DNA of 64,000 nucleotides. Origin: Cesiribacter sp964504565. GTDB taxonomy: Bacteria; Bacteroidota; Bacteroidia; Cytophagales; Cyclobacteriaceae. The DNA is taken from assembly GCA_964504565.1 (NCBI GenBank), contig CAZDEY010000001.1, positions 310,001-374,000 on the forward strand. Direction: 5' to 3'. The notes under the pieces were generated by a model. The model saw only the letters and a program-made list of their open reading frames with translations, searched no databases and was not told the origin of the DNA. Numbering within the stretch: position 1 is the stretch's first letter; every line of letters begins with the position of its first letter. The position numbers and the translations under genes are program-made. Shown here one piece after another: positions 41,972 through 49,593 of the stretch.

Positions 41972-41999
41972 AAAGGCAACCTTAAGGGTTGCCTTTTTT
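41972..41999 (+). terminator. rho-independent-type terminator
   Basis: AAAGGCAACC pairs with GGTTGCCTTT and a run of T follows. It lies 24 bases after the stop of the acidic protein gene; the convergent DUF6155 gene ends at 42013. Confidence 0.9.
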
Positions 42000-42012
42000 G
42001 GTTTTATATAAG

Positions 42013-42564
42013 CTAGTTATTTGATGTCGCGCCCTTGTTTATATGTTCAATATATAGTTCTACCAAATCGTCGTAGGTGTTCCAGCGGCGAAGTTTGCGG
42101 GCTTCCTGCATAATTTTTTGTGCCCGGCTGCTAAAATCGGCCTTATGATCTTCTTTAGTAATTAGTACCAAGGCTTCTTTATAACGACTCACCAGGGTTT
42201 GGCTAAACCCCCGGCTTATATAGCCCCGGTCGTTGGCGAAGCGCACCATAGTTTCAGTTTGGTAAAGTAGTAGGTCGGCCACATCGTAAGTAAAGGGGCT
42301 AAGTTGCCTAAACTGATTTATCAAATCGCGCATTTTAGCAGCTTTGGGCCGTTTGGGCTGCCGCCCACTGGTAGGAAAGTAGTGCCGCTCAATTTTCTGC
42401 TTATAGCTAATAACTAAGCCCGCATGATCTTGCGAAAGTTCAAATTGGTAATACTCTTTAACTAACGGTAATTGCCTATACAATTTCTCCAGTTCTTGAC
42501 GCAATTCGTCCTCCTCCAATTCTTTCAGGTACTTTCTAAACTCGCGCAGGCCGGGTTTTTTCAT
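42013..42564 (-). CDS. DUF6155-family protein
   Basis: The 183-residue, all-helical, basic protein begins like DUF6155 members (FRKYLKELEEDELRQELEKL, then VKEYYQFEL). No function is known. A heptamer tract starts at its ATG (42562-42564). Confidence 0.7.
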   Translation of the reverse strand: MKKPGLREFRKYLKELEEDELRQELEKLYRQLPLVKEYYQFELSQDHAGLVISYKQKIERHYFPTSGRQPKRPKAAKMRDLINQFRQLSPFTYDVADLLLYQTETMVRFANDRGYISRGFSQTLVSRYKEALVLITKEDHKADFSSRAQKIMQEARKLRRWNTYDDLVELYIEHINKGATSNN

Positions 42565-42612
42565 TGTTGGTAGTTGGTACTTAGTATATAGTATTGGGTA
42601 TATAGTATATAG
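42564..42612 (+). repeat. heptamer tract, unit TATATAG, seven copies
   Basis: Units TTGTTGG, TAGTTGG, TACTTAG, TATATAG, TATTGGG, TATATAG and TATATAG are end to end from 42564. The first base belongs to the start codon of the DUF6155 gene. Confidence 0.8.
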
Positions 42613-42637
42613 ATTTCTTATTCTTATATTTTAATAC

Positions 42638-42693
42638 TCAAATCTCAAATCTCACGTCTCACGTCTCCAATCTATGGTCTATTGTCCATAATC
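42638..42693 (-). repeat. heptamer tract, units GATTTGA/GACGTGA/GACCATA
   Basis: Eight 7-base units fill 42638-42693 on the minus strand. The last codons and the stop (42672-42674) of the Nudix gene are inside it. Confidence 0.85.
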
Positions 42694-43136
42694 TTCACCA
42701 ATCTCTCCAGGAATTTAATTTGGGCGGCGTTTATGTATTCTGTTGCTTCCTCTATACTGAACCATCGGGCTTTATCTACCTCTGCAAAACTCTGCATTTT
42801 TCCGCTGTTGGGCGGCCACTCTAGCATAAACATATTGCAATTTAGTCCGTCTTCTTCAACCCAATTACCTTTGAATGCCCAGGCGTGTACAATTTTCCCG
42901 CCCTTTTGCTTTACGCTTTTTAAAGGTAAAAGCGGCTCGGAAACGGGTATACCGGTTTCTTCTTGAAACTCCCGTTGGGCGGCCCGTAATAAGTCTTCCC
43001 CGGTTTCAGGTAAGCCTTTGGGTATAGTCCACCAACCCTTATCTTTCTTTTTAAAGAACGGCCCGCCGGGGTGTACCAAAAATACCTGTAGGCTGGGCTG
43101 GGTTCGGTACATAAGCAGGCCGGCGCTTGTTTTCAT
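42672..43136 (-). CDS. Nudix-family hydrolase
   Basis: From ATG 43136 the product is 154 residues. It carries the Nudix box GLPETGEDLLRAAQREFQEE (41-60) with TGI, matching GX5EX7REUXEEXGU. The start KTSAGLLMYR and the KGWWTIPKG lead are also typical. The substrate is a nucleoside diphosphate derivative by family, not specified. Its C-terminal residues KIMDNRP are encoded by a heptamer tract. Confidence 0.9.
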   Translation of the reverse strand: MKTSAGLLMYRTQPSLQVFLVHPGGPFFKKKDKGWWTIPKGLPETGEDLLRAAQREFQEETGIPVSEPLLPLKSVKQKGGKIVHAWAFKGNWVEEDGLNCNMFMLEWPPNSGKMQSFAEVDKARWFSIEEATEYINAAQIKFLERLVKIMDNRP

Positions 43137-43186
43137 ATTCTTCTTACTGTGTAACTTCGCTAAATTCTTACCCAATAAATAAAAAT

Positions 43187-43684
43187 ATGGCGGTATTGGT
43201 TATAAACGGCAGCGCCCGACGCAACTCCGACACCCAAAAATTGGTGGAAACCTTGTTAGGTAATGTAGAATATAATCTCTTGAGCCTGCTGGACTATACT
43301 GTGTTGCCCTACGATTATACCCATAATTACCCTGACACTGATGATTTTCAAGCAATAATTGATGAGGTGCTTACCCATGATACCCTTGTTTTAGCTACCC
43401 CGGTATACTGGTATGCTATGAGTGGCCGCATGAAAACTTTTCTGGACAGATTTACCGATCTGCTGAAGATTGAAAAAGAAAAGGGCCGAAAGTTGCGGGG
43501 CAAACGGCTGTTTTTGGTAGCGGTAAGCAATAGCCCGGAGCTGCCCCCGGGCTTTGAGGTTCCGTTTAGGCTTAGTGCCGAGTATTTGGGTATGAATTAT
43601 GGCGCTACCTATTTTAGCCCGGCCTACCAACTGAATTTGCCATTAGCCAGTACCCAAAGTTTTCTGCAAGTTCTAAACTCCTAA
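43187..43684 (+). CDS. NADPH-dependent FMN reductase-like protein
   Basis: The frame is open from 43127 but the protein starts at ATG 43187 (AVLVINGSARRNSDTQ, the flavin-phosphate loop). It has the flavodoxin-like markers LATPVYWYAMSGRMKTFLDR and LFLVAVSNSP. The 165-residue enzyme should reduce quinones, nitro compounds or flavin; the substrate is not readable. It is divergent from the Nudix gene. Confidence 0.88.
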   Translation: MAVLVINGSARRNSDTQKLVETLLGNVEYNLLSLLDYTVLPYDYTHNYPDTDDFQAIIDEVLTHDTLVLATPVYWYAMSGRMKTFLDRFTDLLKIEKEKGRKLRGKRLFLVAVSNSPELPPGFEVPFRLSAEYLGMNYGATYFSPAYQLNLPLASTQSFLQVLNS

Positions 43685-43702
43685 GCTAATCATCAGCCTT
43701 AG

Positions 43703-46408
43703 TTAATTTTGGCTATTCTGAAACTTCTGGGGGAAGAATACTTTAAAGCAGGTACCTTTTCCTTCGGAACTATCTACCGTAATACGCCCACCGCGGTTTT
43801 CAATAATCCGTTTAATCATATAGAGGCCAATGCCGGTGCCTTCTACGTGGCTGTGCAGGCGCTTAAACATAGTAAACAGCTTAGCCTGATCGAGTTTATT
43901 AAGTCCCAGACCGTTATCTTCTATGCTTAGTACTAACTCATCGTTAGCTTGGTAAGTACATACTTTAACCAGAAGCGGCCGCTCGGCCGAACGGTACTTT
44001 ATAGCGTTGGAGAGCAGGTTATAAATAACGCTTCTTAGGTTATTACGGGCAAACGTAACCTGGCTTACCTGCAAGTCTTGCTCAAAGGTACCTCCGGCTT
44101 CGGTCAGCAGTTCCTCTAAATCTTGCCGAACATCTTCTAGCACCTCGCTAAATTGTAAATCCTCAATTTTAGAATCTAAATCCTTCTGAACCTTAGTTAT
44201 ATCGGTAAGGCCGTTAATGGTTTTTTTGAAGCGGGCCACGGAAATACCAATCATTTCCATAACGCTGCGCTCCTTTTCGTCCATGCGGTTATCCAGCTTT
44301 TTCTCCAGTATATTGGTTAGGCCTTCAATACTGGCAATAGGCGATTTTAGATCGTGCGAGGCGGTATATATAAAGCTATCCAGATCGGCGTTAATACGTT
44401 GCAGTTCGTCGTTTTTGCTCCTCAGCAGGTCTTCGGCCTCTTTTTGCTCGGTTATATCTACGCAGGAGCCTACAAAACCGGCAAAGGTACCATCGGCCTG
44501 ATAGCGGGGCACGCCCTCAATAAGGCACCAGCGCACACACCCGGTAGCATCTAGCATCCTAAACTCGGCACTGTGCGATTGGCGGGCGGTAAAGTCTTTA
44601 GTAAAGTTCTTTAGTACTTTCTCGCGGTCATCGTCCAGAATACTATCCATCCAGCCGCTACCTAGTTGTTGCTTTTGGGGGCGGCCGGTCCATTCTACCC
44701 AAGTTTTATTTACGAAGTTATTTTGGCCGTGTTCGTCGGTCATCCACAGGGCTACCGGCGAGGCATTGGCAATAGTCCGGAACAGGGTTTCGCTTTCTTT
44801 AAGGGCCAATTCAGCATTTTTGCGTTCGCTAATATCTTCGTGCTGAATTACTGCATTGGTAACTTTGCCTTTAGCGTTTTTTATAGGGAAGATAGTAACC
44901 TTTAAATAGACTGGTTTACTACCCGGCACCGAAATATGCTCAACGTCGCTTAGGTTGTAAGATGCTTCAAAGGTAGTAGGAATACCCTGGCTAAATACCC
45001 GTTCAATATCCTTATAGTAAGGTTGGTTTTGAATAACGTTGTCCTCAAGAATATTGTATTTCTTAATACCAACATCCGGATCGCTTACCCCAAACAAGTT
45101 TAAGCAGGCTTCGTTTACCTGAATTTGGGTACCTTGGCTATCGGCAATCCAGGTTGAAACCGGGGTCTGTTCTATAATGCTGGAAAGGAAGTTTTCGCGC
45201 TCTTCTAGTGCCCGGTTAAGTTCTACGGCATTCTCCAGGCTTTGGCGTATTTCTTCTTCACTGGCGGTTAGCTCATCGGTGCGCAGTTGTACGCGACGTT
45301 CCAGCTCCAGGTTGGTATTCTCTAGGTGAAGGCGGGCTTGCTCCAGCTTACGGTTAGCCTCCTGCAGAATACGCTTGGCTTCTTTTTCCGTAGTAATATC
45401 GTGCATGGCCACTACAGCCCCCAGTAGCTCGCCTTCCTTGTTTTTTATTTGCTTACCACTGGCTAACAGGGTGCGGGTTAAGCCGTTTTTAGGGGCAATT
45501 ACCATTTCCTGGTTTTCTACAACTTCCCCCCTAAAGGCCCTAAAAAGCGGAATATTATCGGTAGCCAGCGGGGTTTTGCCGTCGGCATCATACAAATTAT
45601 ACTTATCGGCCCATTGGCTGGGCGGGGTTTTTTCCTGCGGCAGGCCATGAAACTCCTGGGTGGCGGCATTAAAGAATATTAGTTCGCCCTTTTCGTTACA
45701 GGCCACTATACCGTCGGCAATATTTTCTAGTACAGCCTCCAGGAAGTTACGTTCCCGTTCCAGCGTTTCTTCGGCTGCTTCCCGGCGTTTAACTTGTTCG
45801 CGCAGGTCTTCATTGGTTACCAGCAGTTCTTCGTGGCTTTCGCGCAGTTCTTCATTGGTAACCTGTAGTTCCTCCTGATATTCCTGTAACCTCATATTCA
45901 GGCGCACCATTTCTTCGTGCTGAATTTTACTGAACATTTGGTAGGCGCGTAGCTCCAGGTGGCTAAACAGCTGTTCACCTTCGGTAACCAATTCAATTAA
46001 CAATTGCGGATCTTGGGTGTAAGCGGCAGCGTATTTCAGCAGAACTCGCTTGCGAGCACTATATACCAGGGTTATATCGGCTCCTTTTATTTCATTCCTT
46101 CTAAAACCATCCAGGCGGTCGTTTTGCCAGTTTTTTAGGGCAATTTCCTCGTCTTGCAGGGTGGTGCCGTTGGCTAAGTGTTCCAGAAATTTTTGGGTAC
46201 CATCCAGAAATATTCTATGAATATCCTCTTCACTAATGTGCTTAAGCTGATTAAGCAGGGGTAATTTTAATTGCCGGGCTTCGGCTAAATTTAATTCGGC
46301 AGCTTCCGGCAACTTATGCTTAATTATATAAGCCGCCAGTGCGCTGAGTTTAGAATATTGTATGCCGGGTAACTGAGTGCCGGCTGCTTCCTTTTCCGCA
46401 GTTTCCAT
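43703..46408 (-). CDS. multi-PAS sensor histidine kinase
   Basis: From ATG 46408 the protein is 901 residues and has no membrane segment. An N-terminal helical domain (about 20-160) precedes a coiled coil (175-225), then PAS domains near 232-350, 420-545 and 550-675. The HisKA helix has FIYTASHDLKSP (His near 684). The ATPase has NLRSVIYNLLSNAIKYRS (near 795), LSIEDNGLGL and GTGIGLYMIKRIIE. No receiver domain is present. The ligand of the PAS domains and the partner regulator are unknown. Confidence 0.93.
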   Translation of the reverse strand: METAEKEAAGTQLPGIQYSKLSALAAYIIKHKLPEAAELNLAEARQLKLPLLNQLKHISEEDIHRIFLDGTQKFLEHLANGTTLQDEEIALKNWQNDRLDGFRRNEIKGADITLVYSARKRVLLKYAAAYTQDPQLLIELVTEGEQLFSHLELRAYQMFSKIQHEEMVRLNMRLQEYQEELQVTNEELRESHEELLVTNEDLREQVKRREAAEETLERERNFLEAVLENIADGIVACNEKGELIFFNAATQEFHGLPQEKTPPSQWADKYNLYDADGKTPLATDNIPLFRAFRGEVVENQEMVIAPKNGLTRTLLASGKQIKNKEGELLGAVVAMHDITTEKEAKRILQEANRKLEQARLHLENTNLELERRVQLRTDELTASEEEIRQSLENAVELNRALEERENFLSSIIEQTPVSTWIADSQGTQIQVNEACLNLFGVSDPDVGIKKYNILEDNVIQNQPYYKDIERVFSQGIPTTFEASYNLSDVEHISVPGSKPVYLKVTIFPIKNAKGKVTNAVIQHEDISERKNAELALKESETLFRTIANASPVALWMTDEHGQNNFVNKTWVEWTGRPQKQQLGSGWMDSILDDDREKVLKNFTKDFTARQSHSAEFRMLDATGCVRWCLIEGVPRYQADGTFAGFVGSCVDITEQKEAEDLLRSKNDELQRINADLDSFIYTASHDLKSPIASIEGLTNILEKKLDNRMDEKERSVMEMIGISVARFKKTINGLTDITKVQKDLDSKIEDLQFSEVLEDVRQDLEELLTEAGGTFEQDLQVSQVTFARNNLRSVIYNLLSNAIKYRSAERPLLVKVCTYQANDELVLSIEDNGLGLNKLDQAKLFTMFKRLHSHVEGTGIGLYMIKRIIENRGGRITVDSSEGKGTCFKVFFPQKFQNSQN

Positions 46409-46695
46409 AATGCAAGAGGCTTCCTTACCAAAGCTGAAAAAATTAATTGGCCGACAGCGAGCAAAGTTTACCCTACCGGCCACCTTTTTATATATAAACA
46501 GCTAGCTGACAAGATACTACTTTTAGCCGGTTGGCACTGCATATTAAACTAACATTTATATTAGATATGGGTATTAAGTAAGCTTTAACTTGTTTTTGTT
46601 GAAGATTTTGGGCCTAGTCCGGCTGGGTAAGTAGGTTTAAACTATTTACTGTTTTGTTGTTTGCTATAGAATATGAATAAGGCTAATACAACCAA

Positions 46696-47604
46696 ATGCA
46701 ACTACCCAAACTACCGCTAACCCAATGGGAGCTAACCAAGCACACCCTGCACCTGATGCTACAAATTGTTGGCAAATTGCAGCTTCAGTATACCCCCAAG
46801 CAAAACCACTGGTGGCATATTACGCTATATATAAGTCCGGTAGGCATCAGTTCGCAGCCAATATGTTACGGCGATAACCAGCAACTGGAAATAGTTTTCA
46901 ATTTAAAAATGCACCGCGCTGAACTGTATACCTCGGATAAGCTTTACCAGGAAATTCCGCTGGCCGATACCAGCGTGGCCGAATTTTATCAGCAGCTTAT
47001 GAGTGCGCTGCGTAAGTTAGGCCTGAAGCCTACCTTATTGGCCAAGCCCTACGATATACCCGGCATAACGGCCCCATTTGCCGAGCTGACCGACTACCGC
47101 ACCTACCAGCCGGAGTACGTAGAGAAATTTCACGAGGTGCTGCTGTTTACCGATAGGGTGTTTAAGAAGTTTAAAGGTAGAAGTTACGCCAAAACCTGCC
47201 CGGTACAACTTTACTGGCACCACTTGGACCTAACCCTGACCCGCTTTAGTGGCCAAGTGGCCCCAAAAATGCCGGCCGAAACCAGCCAGGTTGAACAGGA
47301 AGCCTACAGCCACGAGGTTATCAGCTTCGGTTTTTGGGCAGGCGACGATAAAGTGCGCGAGGCCGCTTACTATAACTATACCTATCCGCTACCGGAAGGG
47401 ATAGATAAGCAGTCTCTAAAACCAAAAGAAGCAAGTTGGGTAGAGAGCAACGGTAGCCCCATGGCCTACCTATCGTACGATGCGGTAAGAACAGCTACCA
47501 ATCCGGAAGAAGCCCTACTAAGCTTTCTGGAAAGCAGCTACCAAGCCGGCGCTAAATTGGCTGGCTGGCCGGTAGAGGAAATGCGAAATGAGTGGGCTGG
47601 ATGA
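46696..47604 (+). CDS. DUF5996-family protein
   Basis: The 302-residue protein begins QLPKLPLTQWELTKHTLHLM and has LQYTPKQNHWWHITLY, as in DUF5996 members, then QLYWHHLDLTLTRFSG and FGFWAGDD. The end has a second conserved block LLSFLESSYQAGAKLAGW. The biochemical role is unknown. Confidence 0.82.
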   Translation: MQLPKLPLTQWELTKHTLHLMLQIVGKLQLQYTPKQNHWWHITLYISPVGISSQPICYGDNQQLEIVFNLKMHRAELYTSDKLYQEIPLADTSVAEFYQQLMSALRKLGLKPTLLAKPYDIPGITAPFAELTDYRTYQPEYVEKFHEVLLFTDRVFKKFKGRSYAKTCPVQLYWHHLDLTLTRFSGQVAPKMPAETSQVEQEAYSHEVISFGFWAGDDKVREAAYYNYTYPLPEGIDKQSLKPKEASWVESNGSPMAYLSYDAVRTATNPEEALLSFLESSYQAGAKLAGWPVEEMRNEWAG

Positions 47605-47615
47605 GGTTGTGAAGT

Positions 47616-47643
47616 AGATCCTGAAACAAGATCAGGATGACGG
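47616..47643. repeat. dispersed palindrome, second copy
   Basis: It is the reverse complement of the motif at 11740-11765, with core CTGAAACAAGATCAG. It lies 12 bases past the DUF5996 stop. Confidence 0.75.
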
Positions 47644-47664
47644 TGGTGAGTGGTAAATTATTAG

Positions 47665-48087
47665 TTATTGTTGTTTTACCATATGAATTTCTATAAAATC
47701 GGAAGGATTAGTCTCGCTACGCCCAAAGATATGTAACGCAGAGTCATCAAGTTTGCTTATTCTAAACCTGAGTTCAGTCATTTCGGGATATATAAACTCG
47801 TCATTCCTAATTATAATCATGTTGTTATCGGGAAGGTACTCCCAAGAGTCCTCTCCGCGCGGTCCTTTGCCATCGTTATAGTCAATTAGTAAGCTTCCGT
47901 CAGGCTTAAAGTAGTAGGTTTTAAGATTTTCTTTTTCTTTTAAGTCATCTATATCAAATTTGGTAAGGCCTTTAGATTCAAAATTACTTGTTTTCACCTT
48001 CCATACCCCTACAATATCTTCCTGGCTAATACTATTACAGCTTGCAGCAAATAATACTAGTGAGAAGAACAAACTTAAATTTTTCAT
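47665..48087 (-). CDS. lipocalin-like lipoprotein
   Basis: A signal peptide with lipobox (FAASC, Cys17) precedes a small barrel-like domain beginning DIVGVWKVKTSNFES, which resembles lipocalin-like domains (G-x-W near the start). The 140-residue protein has strands LKTYYFKPDGSLLIDYNDG and MIIIRNDEFI. The ligand is unknown. Confidence 0.6.
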   Translation of the reverse strand: MKNLSLFFSLVLFAASCNSISQEDIVGVWKVKTSNFESKGLTKFDIDDLKEKENLKTYYFKPDGSLLIDYNDGKGPRGEDSWEYLPDNNMIIIRNDEFIYPEMTELRFRISKLDDSALHIFGRSETNPSDFIEIHMVKQQ

Positions 48088-48232
48088 AGCAACATATTTA
48101 AATTAGAACAGCAAGGTTGTTTCTACGGTAAGTATCTTTATCAACTTTTATATTAAATTGGGTGGGTTTGGGCTCTTATTCAGATTGTGGTGAGTGGTTT
48201 AAACAGGCACTGCTTAGCCAGAAAATTTAACT

Positions 48233-49030
48233 TTATCGAGCCAGCCTAAACCTGATAGGATAAATCAGACTTGATGTTACCGGCTCGCCATTAAGCTGGG
48301 CGGGTTCCCAATTTAGTATTTTAATTACCCGATGGGCTTCTTCCTCCAGACCGTAGCCTAATTTTTTTCCGGGAAGAGCCTTAATTTCTTCTACCTCTCC
48401 CCGCTCATTAATAGTAACTATGCTGTATACCGCGCCTTGCACATTAAACTGCTGAGCCTCTCGTGGGTATCTAAGGTTGTTAACCAGGGTTTGCATGGCT
48501 TCTTCTATACCGCCTTTTGGCTGCGCCTGAACATCTAATTTTGGCTGATTGCTTACGTAGGGCTCTATCGGACTGTACAGGTTTTCTGGTACCTCAACTG
48601 TTACGCTTTTAAACTCATCTGGTGCAACTTTTACGCCTACTGAATAAGGTAACCATACGGCCACTTGTTGCCCGTTTACGGTAGCCGGCTCCCAAAGCAG
48701 AAGCGAAACTAAGGAGGCTACTTGAGCATTTACCTTCTTACCCAGATTATCTGCGGAGTAGGGAACTACTGAGGTTACCCTTCCTCGGCTGTCAATAAGT
48801 ATTTTATATTCAACCTGACCGGGGCGGGCCTTTTTTTCCTGACTATATAAAATCTTAATATTTTCGCTCAGAAATGCCTCGTGATTATGAGCGGTACTTT
48901 GCATCGGAGGCTGGTCTACTTCATTTATAGAATATGCCTTACCCTGGCCGTAGGTCACCGAGGCTGATAGAAGGCTGAGTAGTACCCAACTTAAACTAAT
49001 TAGTTGGGCTTGTCTTACTAATAGATTCAC
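48233..49030 (-). CDS. TonB-like protein with two C-terminal-type domains
   Basis: The first codon is GTG 49030; no ATG is nearby. A signal-peptide-like segment (about 8-28) is followed by two TonB-C-like domains: about 55-140 (YKILIDSRGRVTSVVP, LLWEPATVNGQ) and 165-262 (NERGEVEEIKALPG, ILNWEPAQLNGEPVTSSLIY). The proline-rich periplasmic span of classic TonB is absent, so energy transduction is doubtful. Its start overlaps the upstream TonB-like gene by 35 bases; the two look like products of duplication. Confidence 0.7.
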   Translation of the reverse strand: MNLLVRQAQLISLSWVLLSLLSASVTYGQGKAYSINEVDQPPMQSTAHNHEAFLSENIKILYSQEKKARPGQVEYKILIDSRGRVTSVVPYSADNLGKKVNAQVASLVSLLLWEPATVNGQQVAVWLPYSVGVKVAPDEFKSVTVEVPENLYSPIEPYVSNQPKLDVQAQPKGGIEEAMQTLVNNLRYPREAQQFNVQGAVYSIVTINERGEVEEIKALPGKKLGYGLEEEAHRVIKILNWEPAQLNGEPVTSSLIYPIRFRLAR

Positions 49031-49499
49031 TGTTTATTCTTTTTGTAACCCTTTCAAAATACTTTTTGTGCCTTTTTCTGGGTGGCTTTAACCCAAACCA
49101 AATTGATTGTACTTTTCGGACTCGTACTGCCCGACCCCGGTGAGTGGCGGGTTGCCATTGGGTAAGTTTTATCACCCGTATAGCTTCTTCCTCTAGGCCG
49201 TAACCGATCGTAGTGCCGGGTAGAGGCTCTGCCGAACTAACCCGGCCGGCAGTATCTGCTACAAATCGAATAAAAACGTAGCTCTCAATTCTTTTATTCA
49301 GTGCTTCTTTAGGATAACGTAACTGTCTTTTCTGCCATTTCTGATAGTCTACAGAATCAATACTACACCTTATATCCTGAAAGGTGCCTGTAGTTGGTTT
49401 GGCAGCCGATACGTTTACCGAGTCTGACGAAGCTGAGGTTTGCGCATTAATTTGAAAGCATGCCCAAAATGTAAGGCTAAGGGTAACCAAGTGTTTCAT
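48996..49499 (-). CDS. TonB C-terminal-domain protein
   Basis: The 167-residue product has a signal peptide (1-19) and one TonB-C-like domain (about 55-135) with FVRFVADTAGRVSSAEPLPG-type strands and LTQWQPATHRGRAV. Its tail is basic (RKRHKKYFERVTKR). It lacks a proline-rich linker. It is about 95 bases downstream of the TonB-dependent receptor gene on the same strand, so co-expression is likely. Confidence 0.7.
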   Translation of the reverse strand: MKHLVTLSLTFWACFQINAQTSASSDSVNVSAAKPTTGTFQDIRCSIDSVDYQKWQKRQLRYPKEALNKRIESYVFIRFVADTAGRVSSAEPLPGTTIGYGLEEEAIRVIKLTQWQPATHRGRAVRVRKVQSIWFGLKPPRKRHKKYFERVTKRINSESISKTSPTN

Positions 49500-49593
49500 T
49501 ATTATCGGATGGGCAGGCTAAGACACTCACCAATTTTTATCAACAAAAGTAACCCTTTATAAGCTAAACACTGAACTAATTACGCTGTATACC

